Shown: positions 35,605 through 46,695 of the stretch, in pieces
Layout of the letters: every line of letters begins with the position of its first letter
How positions within the stretch are numbered: the first letter of the stretch is position 1
Assembly (NCBI RefSeq): GCF_012489685.1
Contig: NC_080042.1
Coordinates: forward strand, 19,234,150-19,298,149
Length of the DNA: 64,000 nucleotides
Source of the DNA: Lotus japonicus
Lineage: Eukaryota; Streptophyta; Magnoliopsida; Fabales; Fabaceae
Direction: 5' to 3'
Program-made: the position numbers and the translations under genes
The notes under the pieces: generated by a model
Seen by the model: only the letters and a program-made list of their open reading frames with translations
Databases searched by the model: none
What the model was told of the DNA's origin: nothing

Positions 35605-36282
35605 TGTGTTAATTTATTTTGAATAATTGTAATGCCGCTTCTTTTACTTTGTTCAATTGTTATCGTCGTACTTTCATCTTTAAATTAACCAGTTAAGTTT
35701 TACTTCCTACGTCTGTTTTAATGTTTCTCACGTTTTTCTCGCTCTCTCCCGCACCCCTTCCTGTTTTAAATTAACCAATTAGGTTTTGTTTCTAAATTAC
35801 GTTCAACGACATTGGTGGTGTGCTGGGTTTAACTAGGACTTTTGCTCAGTTTTTGAACTGAGGCTTTGTTCACACCATATTTCCCGTAAGATCAGGCGTG
35901 GCCTGGCCAGCTTTGCTTGGCGAGGACTTAGCCTAGTTAGGTTCGCTCGCCCATATTTCGGGGAGGTTTTGTGGACACATCGCCGACGAGTGACGACGAG
36001 TTGCGTCGGCTTTTCCGGAGCGATCCCCAGACATCAAAGTCGTGTTGGGATCGCCACCTTCAGGGAATTTTTCCCACCTAGCTCTTGCCGCAATTCAGTG
36101 TGATTGAAATGGCTGGATACAATTTTTGTATTTTCAATCAGACGTTATAGTCAACAAACTCCCGAGATGGAGAACAAGAACGTGTCTTTGTTTTGACTAT
36201 TTAGGCGTTTTTCGCCATTTATTATTTAGGCGTTATTTGCCAACAAACTCCCGAGATGGAGAACAAGAACGTGTCTTTGTTT
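35605..36282. other. Spacer between the convergent Tat reading frames
   Basis: No coding region. It lies between the 3' ends of the accessory ORF (+) and pol (-) and is matched by 55775-56480 in copy 2. Conserved blocks include GGGATCGCCACCTTCAGGGA and CAATTCAGTGTGATTGAAAT. Confidence 0.6.
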
Positions 36283-36290
36283 TTAGTCCA
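36148..36290 (+). repeat. Duplicated motif in the Tat spacer, copy 1
   Basis: CAACAAACTCCCGAGATGGA followed by GAACAAGAACGTGTCTTTG occurs twice, about 88 bp apart. Copy 2 has the same pair at about 56374 and 56433. Confidence 0.75.
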
Positions 36291-38171
36291 TCAGTCTTCG
36301 TGAGCCACACTCAGCTACTCGCCCTTGCGCCAAGCTGGGCTTTCCCTTAAGCTTCAACTGTAATAGTACCTCAGAGTCGCCGCATTCCAAGACCGTGGCA
36401 CCCGCCTCATCTAAGCTTTCTAGGTGATAGGCCCCCTTCCCCAATACCTTCAAAATCCTGTAAGGGCCCTCCCAAATAGAGTTTAGCTTGTTTCCCGTGT
36501 TCCCGGTTCGCTTCTTAAGCACCAAGTCCCCCTCCTGCATCGCCCTTGGGCGAACCTTCGTGTCATATTTCGCTGCAGCTCGCTGCTTCATTGTAGCCTC
36601 TCTGATACGAGCCTCGTTCCGCGTTTCAGACAACAAGTCTAGTTCTACCGCCATGTTGGAAGGGTTCTCGCCTTCAAACTGCGGTGTCGTCCTCCAATAG
36701 CTGTTGTCTATCTCCACGAGTAGCATGGCATCCGCACCATACGTCATCCTGAAAGGGGTCTCTCCTGTTGTCAAATGTTGTGTTGTGTTGTAGGACCAGA
36801 TTACCACCGGAAGTTCGTCCAACCAAGCTCTTTTTGCTTCAAAAAGTCGACGTTTTAAACCGCGCAAAATCACCTTATTAGCCGATTCCGCCTGCCTATT
36901 TGTCTGGGGATGCTCCACTGAAGAGAATCTTCTCTAGATACCCATCTCTTCACAAAATTCCCTCGCCTGATTACTTGCAAACTGTGTTCCATTATCTGAG
37001 ACAATCGCCCTCGGGACCCCAAACCGGCACATGATTTTCTTCCAGTAAAATTTTACGATCTTTCCTGCAGTAATGCTTGCTAGGGGCTCGGCTTCCACCC
37101 ACTTGGTGAAGTAGTCCACCGCCACGAGGATGAACTTCATCTGTGACCTGGCGGTTGGGAAAGGTCCGACGAGGTCAACTCCCCACATGGTGAAAGGCCA
37201 TGGCGAGCTGATCGTGGCTAACTGCTCTGGCGGGGCCTTGGGTAAGTCTGCGAACATTTGACTCTTTTCGCATTTCTTTACAAATTCCGCACAATCTTTC
37301 CTTATCGTGGGCCAGTAAAATTCTGCCCTAAGAACCTTGCTCGCCAGGGATCTTCCTCCTATGTGACTGGCGCAAACCCCCCCGTGAACCTCTGCCATAA
37401 CGCTCTCGTACTTACCGGGTGGGAGACACCTTAAGAGGAGCGAGCTGAATCCCCTTCGGAAAAGTGTTCCATCAAGTAGTGTATAATGCCCGGCTTCTCG
37501 AATTTGCTCTTTTGTGTACCTCATTACCCCGCTTGGCTCTCCCGCCAAGATATCCGCGATGGGGTCCATCCAAGTGTTTTGGCGGTCGACAGAGGCCACC
37601 AGTTCTCCTTCTATGCTTGGATTGGCGAGCGTCTCCTGAATCACACTCCGATTATTTCTGGGTTTTCGAGTGCTCGCCAGTTTCGCTAGGGCATCCGCCC
37701 TTTGATTCTGTGTTCTCGGCACGAACTCGACCACTATCTCCTTCAATCGACTCATCAGGAGCCAAAAGCGCTCTAGATACTTTATCAAGGCCGGCTCTTT
37801 CACCTGGAATACTTCATTCACTTGGTTCGCCACCAACAGCGAATATGTCCTTACCAGCAAACTATCGATCTTAACCTCGATAGCCAACTTCAACCCTGCA
37901 ATTAAAGCTTCATATTCTGCCTGATTATTACTAGCCTTAAACTGAAACCTTAGAGACTGCTCTAGGACTAACTCCCCAGGCCCCTGCAGCTTGACCCCTG
38001 CTCCACTCCCGCTCTCATTCGATGACCCATCAACGAAAAGCGTCCACTGCGTGTTTACCCTTTCGCCGACTTCAGGTGTTAATTCTACCACAAAATCAGC
38101 TAAAGCCTGTGCCCCAACCTTTCCCTTCTTGTCGTACTGCAAACCATACTCTGATAGTTCCACCGACCATA
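36283..38171 (-). pseudogene. pol: Tat copy 1 pol fragment: RNase H and integrase
   Basis: Read on the minus strand, it opens inside the first RNase H (SVELSEYGLQYDKKGKVG). A second, archaeal-like RNase H follows (TLFVDGSSNESGSGAG, NNQAEYEALIAGLKLA, RADALAKLAS). Next come the integrase zinc finger, core (WGVDLVGPFP, VSDNGTQFASN, QAESANK) and a basic C-terminal domain ending at 36283. A TAG replaces the Gln codon of copy 2 near 36931. In the zinc finger the last Cys pair reads KCEKSQMF, so one zinc ligand is lost; copy 2 keeps KCKKCQVF. It is non-functional, cut off at its N-terminal side near 38171. Confidence 0.85.
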
Positions 38172-38394
38172 ATCTAGAAGTGCAATGCACTATGGGGTAA
38201 ACCCCGGATAGAATCTTTAGTCCGGTGAAGTCTAACAAAGACTATAAAATTGTGCTTCTTGGGAGACAACCCAAGCGGTAGTTTTAGTTTTAATTTCATT
38301 TTCATTTTGCTTTCTTAATTTTAATAATTTTTCTTTTTTTTTATTTCCGGTTTCGTAGTGTTAGTTTTGAAAAAAAATGATAGAAAACGTTTCT

Positions 38395-38540
38395 GGAATT
38401 TCCTGCGCGGATTCAGCGCGGTTCCCAGGTATAAGTTCGCGCAAATGCGCAACTGGAAACCATTCTGGAATTTTTTGCGCGAGAATCTCCTCCCTTTCCG
38501 CGCAAATGCGCGACCATACGTGGTTCTGGAAAATTTTGCG
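38395..38540 (+). repeat. GCGC-rich segment of the Athila-like fragment
   Basis: Motifs such as GCGCAAATGCGC recur here and again, rearranged, inside the LTR at 40060-40190. Confidence 0.55.
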
Positions 38541-39710
38541 TGAGTTTTGCCTGGGCTACCGTGTTAAATATGGCGCAATTACGCCAAAAGTTTTTTAAAA
38601 AAAAAAACAAAAAAATATATGCTTTTTAGTTTGAGTCTTTATTTTCTGTTGAGTCTTAGTATTCTCATGAGTTATTTGAGTTATAATTGTGGTAGTTTAA
38701 TTGTGTGTTCATTTTTTCAAGGACTAAGTGATTTACATGATCAGAATTGAGCTGGAGGGTCCAGCTGACAGAGTCCTGGTGCTATCACTGTTTGCACCCA
38801 ATCTGAGTACAGGGAGTTTTACGGAACCACTTATCTCTCATTTAATTTCACGATCATGCATTTAGGATTTAGTTATTTAGATTGCACACACTAGTATGCA
38901 CATGCCTTGGATTCATGGTATTCACACTTTTGTGCTTGAACAATGCTTGTTGTTTTTAATATTTATTCTGAGTTTGATGCTAGTTCTTATAATAAAAAGT
39001 GTTTGTTGCATGAGTGTGAGTGAAACTTGTGGAACATGTGGAGAGTTGGATGATAAAGACTTGAGTGAGTTTTGGAAAAGTGCAGTAAGGTTATTAAGAT
39101 TCCAGGTTAGTGGGAATAATGCATAAAATATGTAGTTTTCCTTTTAATCTTTATATTGAGCCTACACTCTTTTTGGCTGTGAGGTTACAAAAGAGGCACA
39201 CATGTGAAAGTAAAGCTAAAGTGCTAAAAATGAAAAAAAAATAGGGAAAGAATGTGAGTAAGGGAATGGGAAGTATTTGCACCACTGAGCATACCCCCAA
39301 TCATATTCTGACCTTGTTAAATAAAAGAAAAGAATTTCGCCCTGAGTTGGTAATAACTGTGAAGGGTTGGGAAAAAGCTAAATTGAAAAGGAAAGGAAAC
39401 ATGTGTGTGCTCAGAATAAAATAAAACTGTTGGCCATCAATAGTGCATTCTCAATATGAGGTTGGGGAAATAGGAATAAAATGTGAAACCCCACATCTTG
39501 GTATTTTCTATAATTCTTGTTCGCAATTACTGAAGGTTACTTAGTTTTTTTTAAGCTTGATTCTCTGCTTGAACTATTTTGAGGAACTCATCTCATGCAT
39601 CTTTTGTGAAAATATGTATAATAGCATCTTACTTTGAAATGTTTTATTGAGCTTGAGGACAAGCAACCTTAAGTTTACGCTTGAGGACAAGCTGTCGTTG
39701 AGTATAGAGG

Positions 39711-41033
39711 TGTGATGACCCGGGATTTAAGGCTATTTTCCTGGTTTATTTGCATGTAGTTTAATATAGTTTTTAGGATATTTCGGTCATTTTAGGACAC
39801 TTTAGGCTTAGTCCATGCATTTTAATGTTTTCATTTAGTTTTAGTATTTTTCTATATTTTTTATGTTATTTTTATAGATTTCATTAGGATTTAATCAAGT
39901 TATTTGAATTCGGTATCTTACTCTATCTTCTAGTTAATCTCTATTATTGGTTTTTAATTATTTTCCTTTATTATTATTGTTATTTTAGGAGAAAATGTGG
40001 AATCAATGAGCAAATCAAGGGAGAGAGCCAAGAATCTCGAAGTCTGGAGCAATCTGGATTTCTTTGCGCCAGTTCTGCACCAATTTCCTGTTGCGTTTCG
40101 CGCAGACGCGCCAAGGAAGTAGCTGCTGGAAAATTCTGCGCCCGTTTTGCGCGAGTTCCTTCACGAAGTTCGCGCATTTGCGCGAAATATCTGTCAAACT
40201 CTATTTAAGTGCATTTTAAACCTAATTTAGACACTTTTTCACGTTAGAACTTGGAGAGCTACGTTTTTGGGTTTTTGCTTAGAGCTTACTTGGTTCTTTG
40301 TCAAGATTTTGAGGTTTGGCTTGAATTTTGATTTGTTTCCATGACTATGTCAGGCTAAACTCCCTTTGTGTTAGGGTGATTGATCTAGTTTTCCTTTAAA
40401 CTATGTTTTGAACCAAGTTTCAGTTATGATTATGGATTATATTTTATGTCTTGAATTTCTCCTTTGTTTTAATTGAAACTTTCTATTGCAATAGTTTGTC
40501 TTACTATTTTCTATGCAATTGGAAAATTGGTAGAATTTAGGGATTTGGGGAGAAGTTGAGCAAGGGTCTGTGCACCTTAGGAATAAGGGTAACGAATTGC
40601 TTGTGTTTGCCTGAAATTGAATTGAACTTCATCTCTAATTAATTAGGATTAGGTACTAAGGAATTAGCTATCACTAATTAATTGGAAGGGACACTTATGC
40701 AAGGAATTGATAAGTGGACAATTAGGCTTAGCACCTAGATAATTAATTGAATTCATAGTTATAACTGTTTGGGGAGATACATAGGGAGAGGGTTAACGAA
40801 ATCAGGATCCCTAGCGCGCTTTTAAATTGAATTCACTTTAACCATGTTATTTGCTTTATTTTATTTTATTGCAGTGAAGTTTCATACCAACAATCATTCA
40901 TCTCTCTATTTTTATTTTTATTTTCACGTCCTTTCATTCTAAGTTTAGTTAATTTAGAGTATAAACTACGCAATCTCTGTGGTTCGATCTTTTATTACTT
41001 CGAGCAATCTGTACACTTGCAGATTCGCTATCA
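39711..41033 (+). repeat. Athila-like LTR
   Basis: It begins TGTGATGACCCGGG after a purine-rich AGTATAGAGG and ends ...GTACACTTGCAGATTCGCTATCA, about 1.32 kb. A GCGC-rich part (40060-40190) contains palindrome-like pieces such as GCGCATTTGCGCG. No partner LTR or clear target duplication is present. Confidence 0.6.
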
Positions 41034-41489
41034 GAGTCCACGATGCCTTGAGGCGTGTGCACCACATGTAATGTTCTGAAACGATGCAAAGGTCAATGAA
41101 TCTGCAGAATCTCAACTGCTATTCCTGAAATATCCCTTCAAATCTCAATTGAACCTGTCGATTTGATTTTGAACCAATGAGCTTCAACCGTTGTAACCCT
41201 CCGCTTAATGCGTCGTCCCCACTTCCCGAAATTCACATCACACTCCTCCGGGTAATCATTTTATCTTGCCACGTCAAGGCTCGATTTCCCAACCGCTATT
41301 CCCCCTAGCCTTTAAATTCTTCCTCCTTCCATCACTCATTGTCAACACATCTCCAATCCTTGTCAACTGTTCTCACATTGGTTCCTTTCGCTGATCTTGC
41401 AAACTCCAAGCTCCGGTCCTTCTTGCTCCTCTTCTTGCAGTCTCTCCCTGGTTAGTTTCTCATCCCTTCTTTCCTCTTCCATTTTTACG
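41034..41489 (-). mobile_element. Tat copy 2, LTR/leader end
   Basis: From about 41053 this parallels 23520-23712 plus 33231-33469 of copy 1 (for example GATTTCCCAACCGCTA against CAATTTCCCAACTGCTA). It precedes the + strand accessory ORF and should be part of the 3' LTR of an element read on the minus strand. Exact LTR ends are not resolved because no second LTR is in the window. Confidence 0.5.
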
Positions 41490-43484
41490 ATGCCCACTAC
41501 TGGGGCAATTTCCTCTACAGAGGAGATCAAAGCTCATCGCTTGGAAACCTTCGCCTCTCTCCCCTCCCCCATCTCAGAAGCTCCTGAACAGGGGATCCTT
41601 GATCAACCATCAGAGCTTTCTACCAGCGGCTCTATCTCCGACCTTGCCCGCAGGGTTAGCGGGTTTTGCTGTTCCCCGTCGTTAGAGGACCTTCTTCGTA
41701 CCACCGGATGCCGGGGGCAAGACTGCCCTTGGCAACATCGCGTGTTCAATGACCCCAACTACTCCCACTTCTTCTTCGTATATGAATACTTGTTTCTTGA
41801 TCTTGGCGTTAAACTCCCCTTTTCACCCTTTCTTACCCAAGTGCTGTGCGATATCAACGTTTCTCCCTGCCAACTTCACCCCCGCTCCTGGACCTACCTG
41901 AGGTGCTTTGTGATTCTCTGCTGTAGTGTTGATGTGGCGCCTTCCCCTGCCCTCTTTTACTTTTTCTTCGAAACAGACTCTCGATCTCTGAAGACCCACA
42001 ATTGGGTCGTTCTGGTGCCCTGGCCGGGTCGAGAACGACTTGCACCTTATCAGGTTGGCTCCGAATCATACTTGGCCCGCCGGTACTTCCGGGTTGTCGT
42101 TCACCCAGCGTACCCCTCATCATTCACACAGAGGGAAGGGAGAACCCTTTTTCCCTTTTATTGGACACAGTGTCCCAAACCCACATCTGATTCTCTCAAA
42201 ACACCCTCCCTTTCTAGAGAAAGTTTTGCCATTGGGGTCTTATCTCGGCTTCCCCTTTTCAGTTGCGCTGAACTACTTGGCGCTCCTCTGGGCTCCAAGT
42301 TGTCCCCCCGATTAGGTTTTCCCTTTTGAAGTCTTCTTTCATATCTTCCCCTGAATCTCTTCGTTTCTAATGATTTTCCCTTTTGCTTTTCAGGAAATAT
42401 GAAGTTTTCTACAGCCGATCTGCTGGAAACCTTCCTCTATGGAAATGTTAAGGCGCCCTCCCCGGCTCAGGTTGGAGAGAAAAGGCGAAACTCACCGGTG
42501 GGCGATGGTTCTCCCAAGAAGAGGAAGCTAGGCGATCCAGGCTTTCCAGTTGCACCTTTGACCGTCCTGGGCGATGGGTCCACCGCGCCCGACTCCACTG
42601 TTCCGGACAGCGCTCCCGATTCCTTGGAGCCCGATCAGCACGGCGAGGTGAGTGCTCCCCCAGCTGTGGTTACCTCTCACCCTCTGACCTCAACGGTGGG
42701 CCAGCAGCCAGCGTCCTCTGTCCGCCCTCCGTCTCCTCCGCCCGTCAAGACTACTCATGGTTCATCAACCCCTAGCTCTCCTAAGGTTGGTGGCGGGGAG
42801 GAAAATCTTTCCTCGGACCGCCCAAAGACCCTTCCAGCAGCTCTTCTACCGACCCTTTTTCCTTCTTGCTTTCTCACCCTTATCTTGAAAAATTGAGGGA
42901 AGTGCCCAGCCAAAACCCGCAGGATGTTGCCCAAGAAGCCGTGTCAAATCTTCTCCGCGCCGGCTGTCTATTCGCCCCAAGTGGCTTGGCAAGTTCGGCC
43001 CCTTACCGCAATTGCAGAGCTTCGCCGGGAGGTGGAAAAACTGCATGCTATCAACCTTCAGGCCAACAAGACCTGCTCCAGCTTGTCCAACCAGTTGACA
43101 TATGAGGTGGATAAGACAAAGAAGATGCAGAAGAAACTCTCGGAAGCGAAACTTGCTCAGATAACGGCGGATGAGAAAGAGAGGAAGCTTGAAGTCCAGT
43201 TTGAGGAGCTCCGTAAGGACCTTGGCATCAAGGAGGCCATCATTGCTTCTTAGGAGGAAACCCATGCTGCTAAGGACAAGGAGATTGCTAATTTGCGCGA
43301 AAAACTGGCGGACAAAGGTAAGATACTTGCTGAGACCCAGTCAGATTTGGAATCGAAATGCAAACTCTTGGCTGAGAAGGATGCCCAGGCCATCGCCTTG
43401 GAGAAGTAGATAAGGAAGGAGGCTGCTCACGCGGCGGCTAACAAGCGTATCCGCGACTTCCTAATTGCCAAGGCTCAAGTCAAG
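41490..43484 (+). pseudogene. Tat copy 2 antisense accessory ORF, 5' part
   Basis: It starts MPTTGAISSTEEIKAHR. An open stretch to 42315 holds the plant 'putative gypsy-type transposon' domain (VKLPFSPFLTQVL, SPCQLHPRSWTYLRCF, FPFYWTQCPK). A 78-bp intron (42316-42393, GT...CAG) joins in frame to GNMKFSTADLLETF. A basic, Ser/Pro-rich region (PKKRKLG) and a long Lys/Glu coiled coil (LEKLREV, then RREVEKLHAINLQ to about 43420) follow. A frame change near 42836-42890 and stops near 43251 and 43407 break it. Sirevirus B interrupts the coding sequence at 43484; the C-terminus is at 55636-55774. It lies on the strand opposite to pol. Its function is unknown. Confidence 0.72.
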
Positions 43485-44712
43485 TGTAAGATCAAGTTTT
43501 GATCTAGTAGTACAACTCTATGTTTTGATGATTACAAGTTAACCTTTTGATATGAACAATTGTGGTACTCTAACGTGTTTTTCTGAGTGTGCTATTTACA
43601 GGCTCTGACCCTGACTCAATTTCACACAAATCAGAAGCACTGTGTATAAAGGGTAACCCAAGCAACGCTTTCGCATTCACCATGTTCAGTATGAACAGTG
43701 GAAAAGCTTCAGAAGATCTGAAGCTATACAAACTCTGATGAGGACTCAGTCGCTAGAAGCTCTGATGATCCAGAAGTTCTGACAACCAAGAAACACTGAA
43801 GGTTCAGATGTTCCGATGGTGTAGAAGACTCTGAAGATCCAGAAGCTGAATAGTGGAAACTCTGAAGTCCAGAAGCAAGAAACTCTGAAGGCCATGTTCT
43901 TCCCTCTGAGTTCAGAATCAGAAGATACAATGGTCAGAGGATCTGTGCTTTCCCTCTGACTCTGATCAACCGGCTTCACAAGTTCCAATACGAAGCATTC
44001 CTCTGATCAGAAGTCTCCTAGGTTAAAAGGTCAAGTCGCTATCCAAGTACAAAAGCAAGTGTACCTTCCTGACGACCTACCTAACGTTCTCAGCCACAGC
44101 AGAAGCTGGATTTTCCAGAACTGCCCTCCAACGGTAGCATTTCCATGCAACGCTCAACCCTAATCCTTGGAGTATATATAGAGGCTGAAGATTGAAAGAA
44201 GCGGCTAGAATAGAAGAAGAGAAGTGAATAGAAGAAGCAACACACGCGCAAGATATTCAAAATATTCTAAGCTTTCTTTCATCTTGTAATTTATTTTAGT
44301 TTACACTCAGCTTATTCAGAAGCAAACCCTTGTAAACACCAACCTCAAACAGTTGTTTGATTTTTCCTTTAGGAGATCAAGGTTGATCGGATCCTAGAGA
44401 AGACTAAGAGAGTGAATCTTAGTGTGAGCTAAGTCAGTGTAATTGTTAGTCACTTGTAGGTTTCAAGTGCAGTTGTAACTCTTACCTGATTAGTGGATTG
44501 CCTTCATTCTAAGAAGGAAGAAATCACCTTAACGGGTGGACTGGAGTAGCTTGAGTGATTTATCAAGTGAACCAGGATAAAATCCTTGTGTGCTTTTCTA
44601 TCTCTATCTTTTGCACTTAGTTCTCGAAAAGATTTGTTAAAATCTTTAAGGTGGTAGTTTTGTACTGAAAACGTTATTCAAACCCCCCTTTCTACCGTTT
44701 TTCATACCTTCA
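43485..44712 (+). repeat. Sirevirus B 5' LTR
   Basis: TGTAAGATCAAG to ACCTTCA, 1228 bp. A TATA-like GAGTATATATAGAGG lies near 44170. The U3 part is dense in CTCTGA/CAGAAG repeats. Confidence 0.95.
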
Positions 44713-44714
44713 AT

Positions 44715-44726
44715 TGGTATCAGAGC
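44715..44726 (+). other. Primer binding site of Sirevirus B
   Basis: TGGTATCAGAGC lies two bases after the LTR and is complementary to initiator tRNA-Met. Confidence 0.93.
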
Positions 44727-44784
44727 GCAAGTTCTGATTACCACACCTAACAGTGTTCAGTGATCCGGGCCGGTGTGAAAAACA

Positions 44785-46695
44785 ATGGCTGCCACCACCA
44801 GTGAAACTCAAAGAGATGGTTACAACGCAAAGCCTCCTATGTTCGATGGTCAAAGGTTCGAATATTGGAAAGATAGACTGGAAAGTTTCTTTCTGGGTTT
44901 CGATGCAGATCTCTGGGATATTATTGTGGATGGCTATGAGCGTCCAGTTGATGCAGATGGCAAAAAGATCCCAAGGTCAGAGATGTCTGCAGATCAAAAG
45001 AAGCTGTACTCACAACATCATAAAGCAAGAGCAATTCTTCTAAGTGCTATCTCCTATGAGGAGTACCAGAAGATTACAGATCGTGAGTTTGCTAAAGGCA
45101 TATTTGATTCTCTGAAGATGTCTCATGAAGGAAACAAGAAAGTCAAAGAATCAAAGGCATTGTCTTTGATCCAAAAGTATGAATCCTTCATCATGGAGCC
45201 AAATGAGTCCATTGAAGAAATGTTCTCCAGATTTCAACTGCTTGTAGCTGGCATACGTCCTCTCAACAAGAGCTACACAACAAAAGATCACGTCATAAGG
45301 GTCATCAGGTGTCTTCCTGAAAGTTGGATGCCTTTGGTGACTTCAATAGAGCTCACGAGAGATGTTGAGAATATGAGTTTAGAAGAACTCATCAGCATTT
45401 TGAAATGCCATGAGCTGAAGCGCTCAGAGATGCAAGATCTGAGGAAAAAGTCCATAGCCTTGAAATCCAAATCTGAAAAGGCTAAGGTTGAGAAGTCAAA
45501 GGCTCTTCAAGCTGAAGAAGAAGAATCTGAAGAAGCATCAGAAGATTCTGATGAAGATGAGCTGACTCTGATCTCCAAGAGACTCAACCGCATCTGGAAG
45601 CACAGGCAGAGCAAGTTCAAAGGCTCTGGAAAGGCAAGAGGAAAGTCTGAATCCTCAGGTCAGAAGAAGTCATCAATCAAGGAAGTCACTTGCTTTGAGT
45701 GCAAAGAATCAGGGCACTACAAAAGTGACTGTCCAAAATTGAAGAAGGACAAGAAGCCAAAGAAGCACTTCAAGACCAAGAAGAGTCTGATGGTGACATT
45801 CGATGAATCAGAGTCAGAGGATGTTGACTCTGATGGTGAAGTCCAAGGACTCATGGCTATTGTCAAAGACAAAGGAACAGAGTCAAAGGAAGCTGTTGAC
45901 TCTGACTCAGAATCAGAAGGAGATCCAGACTCTGACGATGAAAATGAGGTATTTGCTTCCTTCTCTACCTCTGAACTGAAACATGCTTTGTCTGATATCA
46001 TGGATAAGTATAACTCCTTGTTGTCTAAGCATAAGAAGCTGAAAAAGAACTTATCTGCTGTTTCTAAAACTCCTTCTGAACATGAGAAAATCATATCTGA
46101 TTTGAAAAATGATAACCATGCTTTAGTTAATTCTAACTCTGTGCTTAAGAATCAAATTGCAAAGTTAGAAGAAGTTATTGCCTGCGATGCCTCTGATAGT
46201 AAGCATGAATCTAAGTATGAAAAATCTTTTCAAAGATTTCTGGCTAAAAGCGTAGATAGAAGCTTAATGGCTTCAATGATCTATGGTGTAAGCAGAAATG
46301 GAATGCATGGCATTGGCTATTCTAAACCAATTAGAAATGAGCCTTCTGTGTCTAAAGCTAAATCCTTGTATGAATGCTTTGTTCCCTCTGGTACCATATT
46401 GCCTGATCCTGTACCTGCTGAAGTTGCTAAAAACCCTCTTAAAAAGGGATCTTTCTCTATGACTAAATATCATGCAAATATTCCTTTAAAATATCATGTT
46501 GAGACACCCAAGGTGATCAGAACCTTTGGGGTAACTAACAAAAGAGGACCCAGAAAGTGGGTACCTAAGGACAAGATTATCTATGTTGCAGATATCCTTG
46601 ATAGCTCCACTGAAACACCAATCATGGTATCTGGACAGTGGATGCTCGCGTCACATGACGGGAGAAAAGCGTATGTTCCGAGAGCTGAAACTTAA
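44785..46695 (+). CDS. gag: Sirevirus B Gag polyprotein
   Basis: 636 residues starting [14 protein letters not shown], the first ATG after the primer site. The N-terminal capsid-like part ([17 protein letters not shown], about residues 20-150) matches copia-type gag. One CCHC zinc knuckle, [14 protein letters not shown], lies near residue 303. Acidic Ser/Asp/Glu-rich stretches surround it. A coiled-coil-like region ([33 protein letters not shown]) follows around residues 410-470. The C-terminus ([21 protein letters not shown]) overlaps the pol frame for about 110 bases. Gag should form the particle that packages the element RNA. Intact, unlike the copy in Sirevirus A. Confidence 0.92.
   Translation: MAATTSETQRDGYNAKPPMFDGQRFEYWKDRLESFFLGFDADLWDIIVDGYERPVDADGKKIPRSEMSADQKKLYSQHHKARAILLSAISYEEYQKITDREFAKGIFDSLKMSHEGNKKVKESKALSLIQKYESFIMEPNESIEEMFSRFQLLVAGIRPLNKSYTTKDHVIRVIRCLPESWMPLVTSIELTRDVENMSLEELISILKCHELKRSEMQDLRKKSIALKSKSEKAKVEKSKALQAEEEESEEASEDSDEDELTLISKRLNRIWKHRQSKFKGSGKARGKSESSGQKKSSIKEVTCFECKESGHYKSDCPKLKKDKKPKKHFKTKKSLMVTFDESESEDVDSDGEVQGLMAIVKDKGTESKEAVDSDSESEGDPDSDDENEVFASFSTSELKHALSDIMDKYNSLLSKHKKLKKNLSAVSKTPSEHEKIISDLKNDNHALVNSNSVLKNQIAKLEEVIACDASDSKHESKYEKSFQRFLAKSVDRSLMASMIYGVSRNGMHGIGYSKPIRNEPSVSKAKSLYECFVPSGTILPDPVPAEVAKNPLKKGSFSMTKYHANIPLKYHVETPKVIRTFGVTNKRGPRKWVPKDKIIYVADILDSSTETPIMVSGQWMLASHDGRKAYVPRAET

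Larger units (their letters stand above)
33231..38171 (-). mobile_element. Tat-type Ty3/gypsy copy 1 (part 2), truncated
   Basis: This continues the element cut at 23712. It holds the + strand accessory ORF (33470-35604), a spacer with a duplicated motif, and - strand integrase and RNase H. Near 38171 the RNase H frame breaks off into Athila-like sequence, so RT, gag and the other LTR are gone. Two RNase H-like domains and an antisense accessory ORF place the family in the Tat lineage. Confidence 0.8.
38172..41033 (+). mobile_element. Athila-like Ty3/gypsy fragment, 3' end with LTR
   Basis: Its left part carries the short block CTTCTTGGGAGACAACCCAA (about 38255), typical of the end of Athila-type pol. 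A non-coding 1.4-kb region follows, then TTGAGGACAAGC motifs (39652 and 39680) before the LTR. There are no intact frames. The 5' part is missing and joins Tat copy 1 near 38171. The call rests on these motifs and layout. Confidence 0.6.

Noticed and set aside
38896..39126. 76-codon frame with a hydrophobic stretch
   Set aside because: It lies in the non-coding 3' region of the Athila-like fragment, with no support from a second copy.
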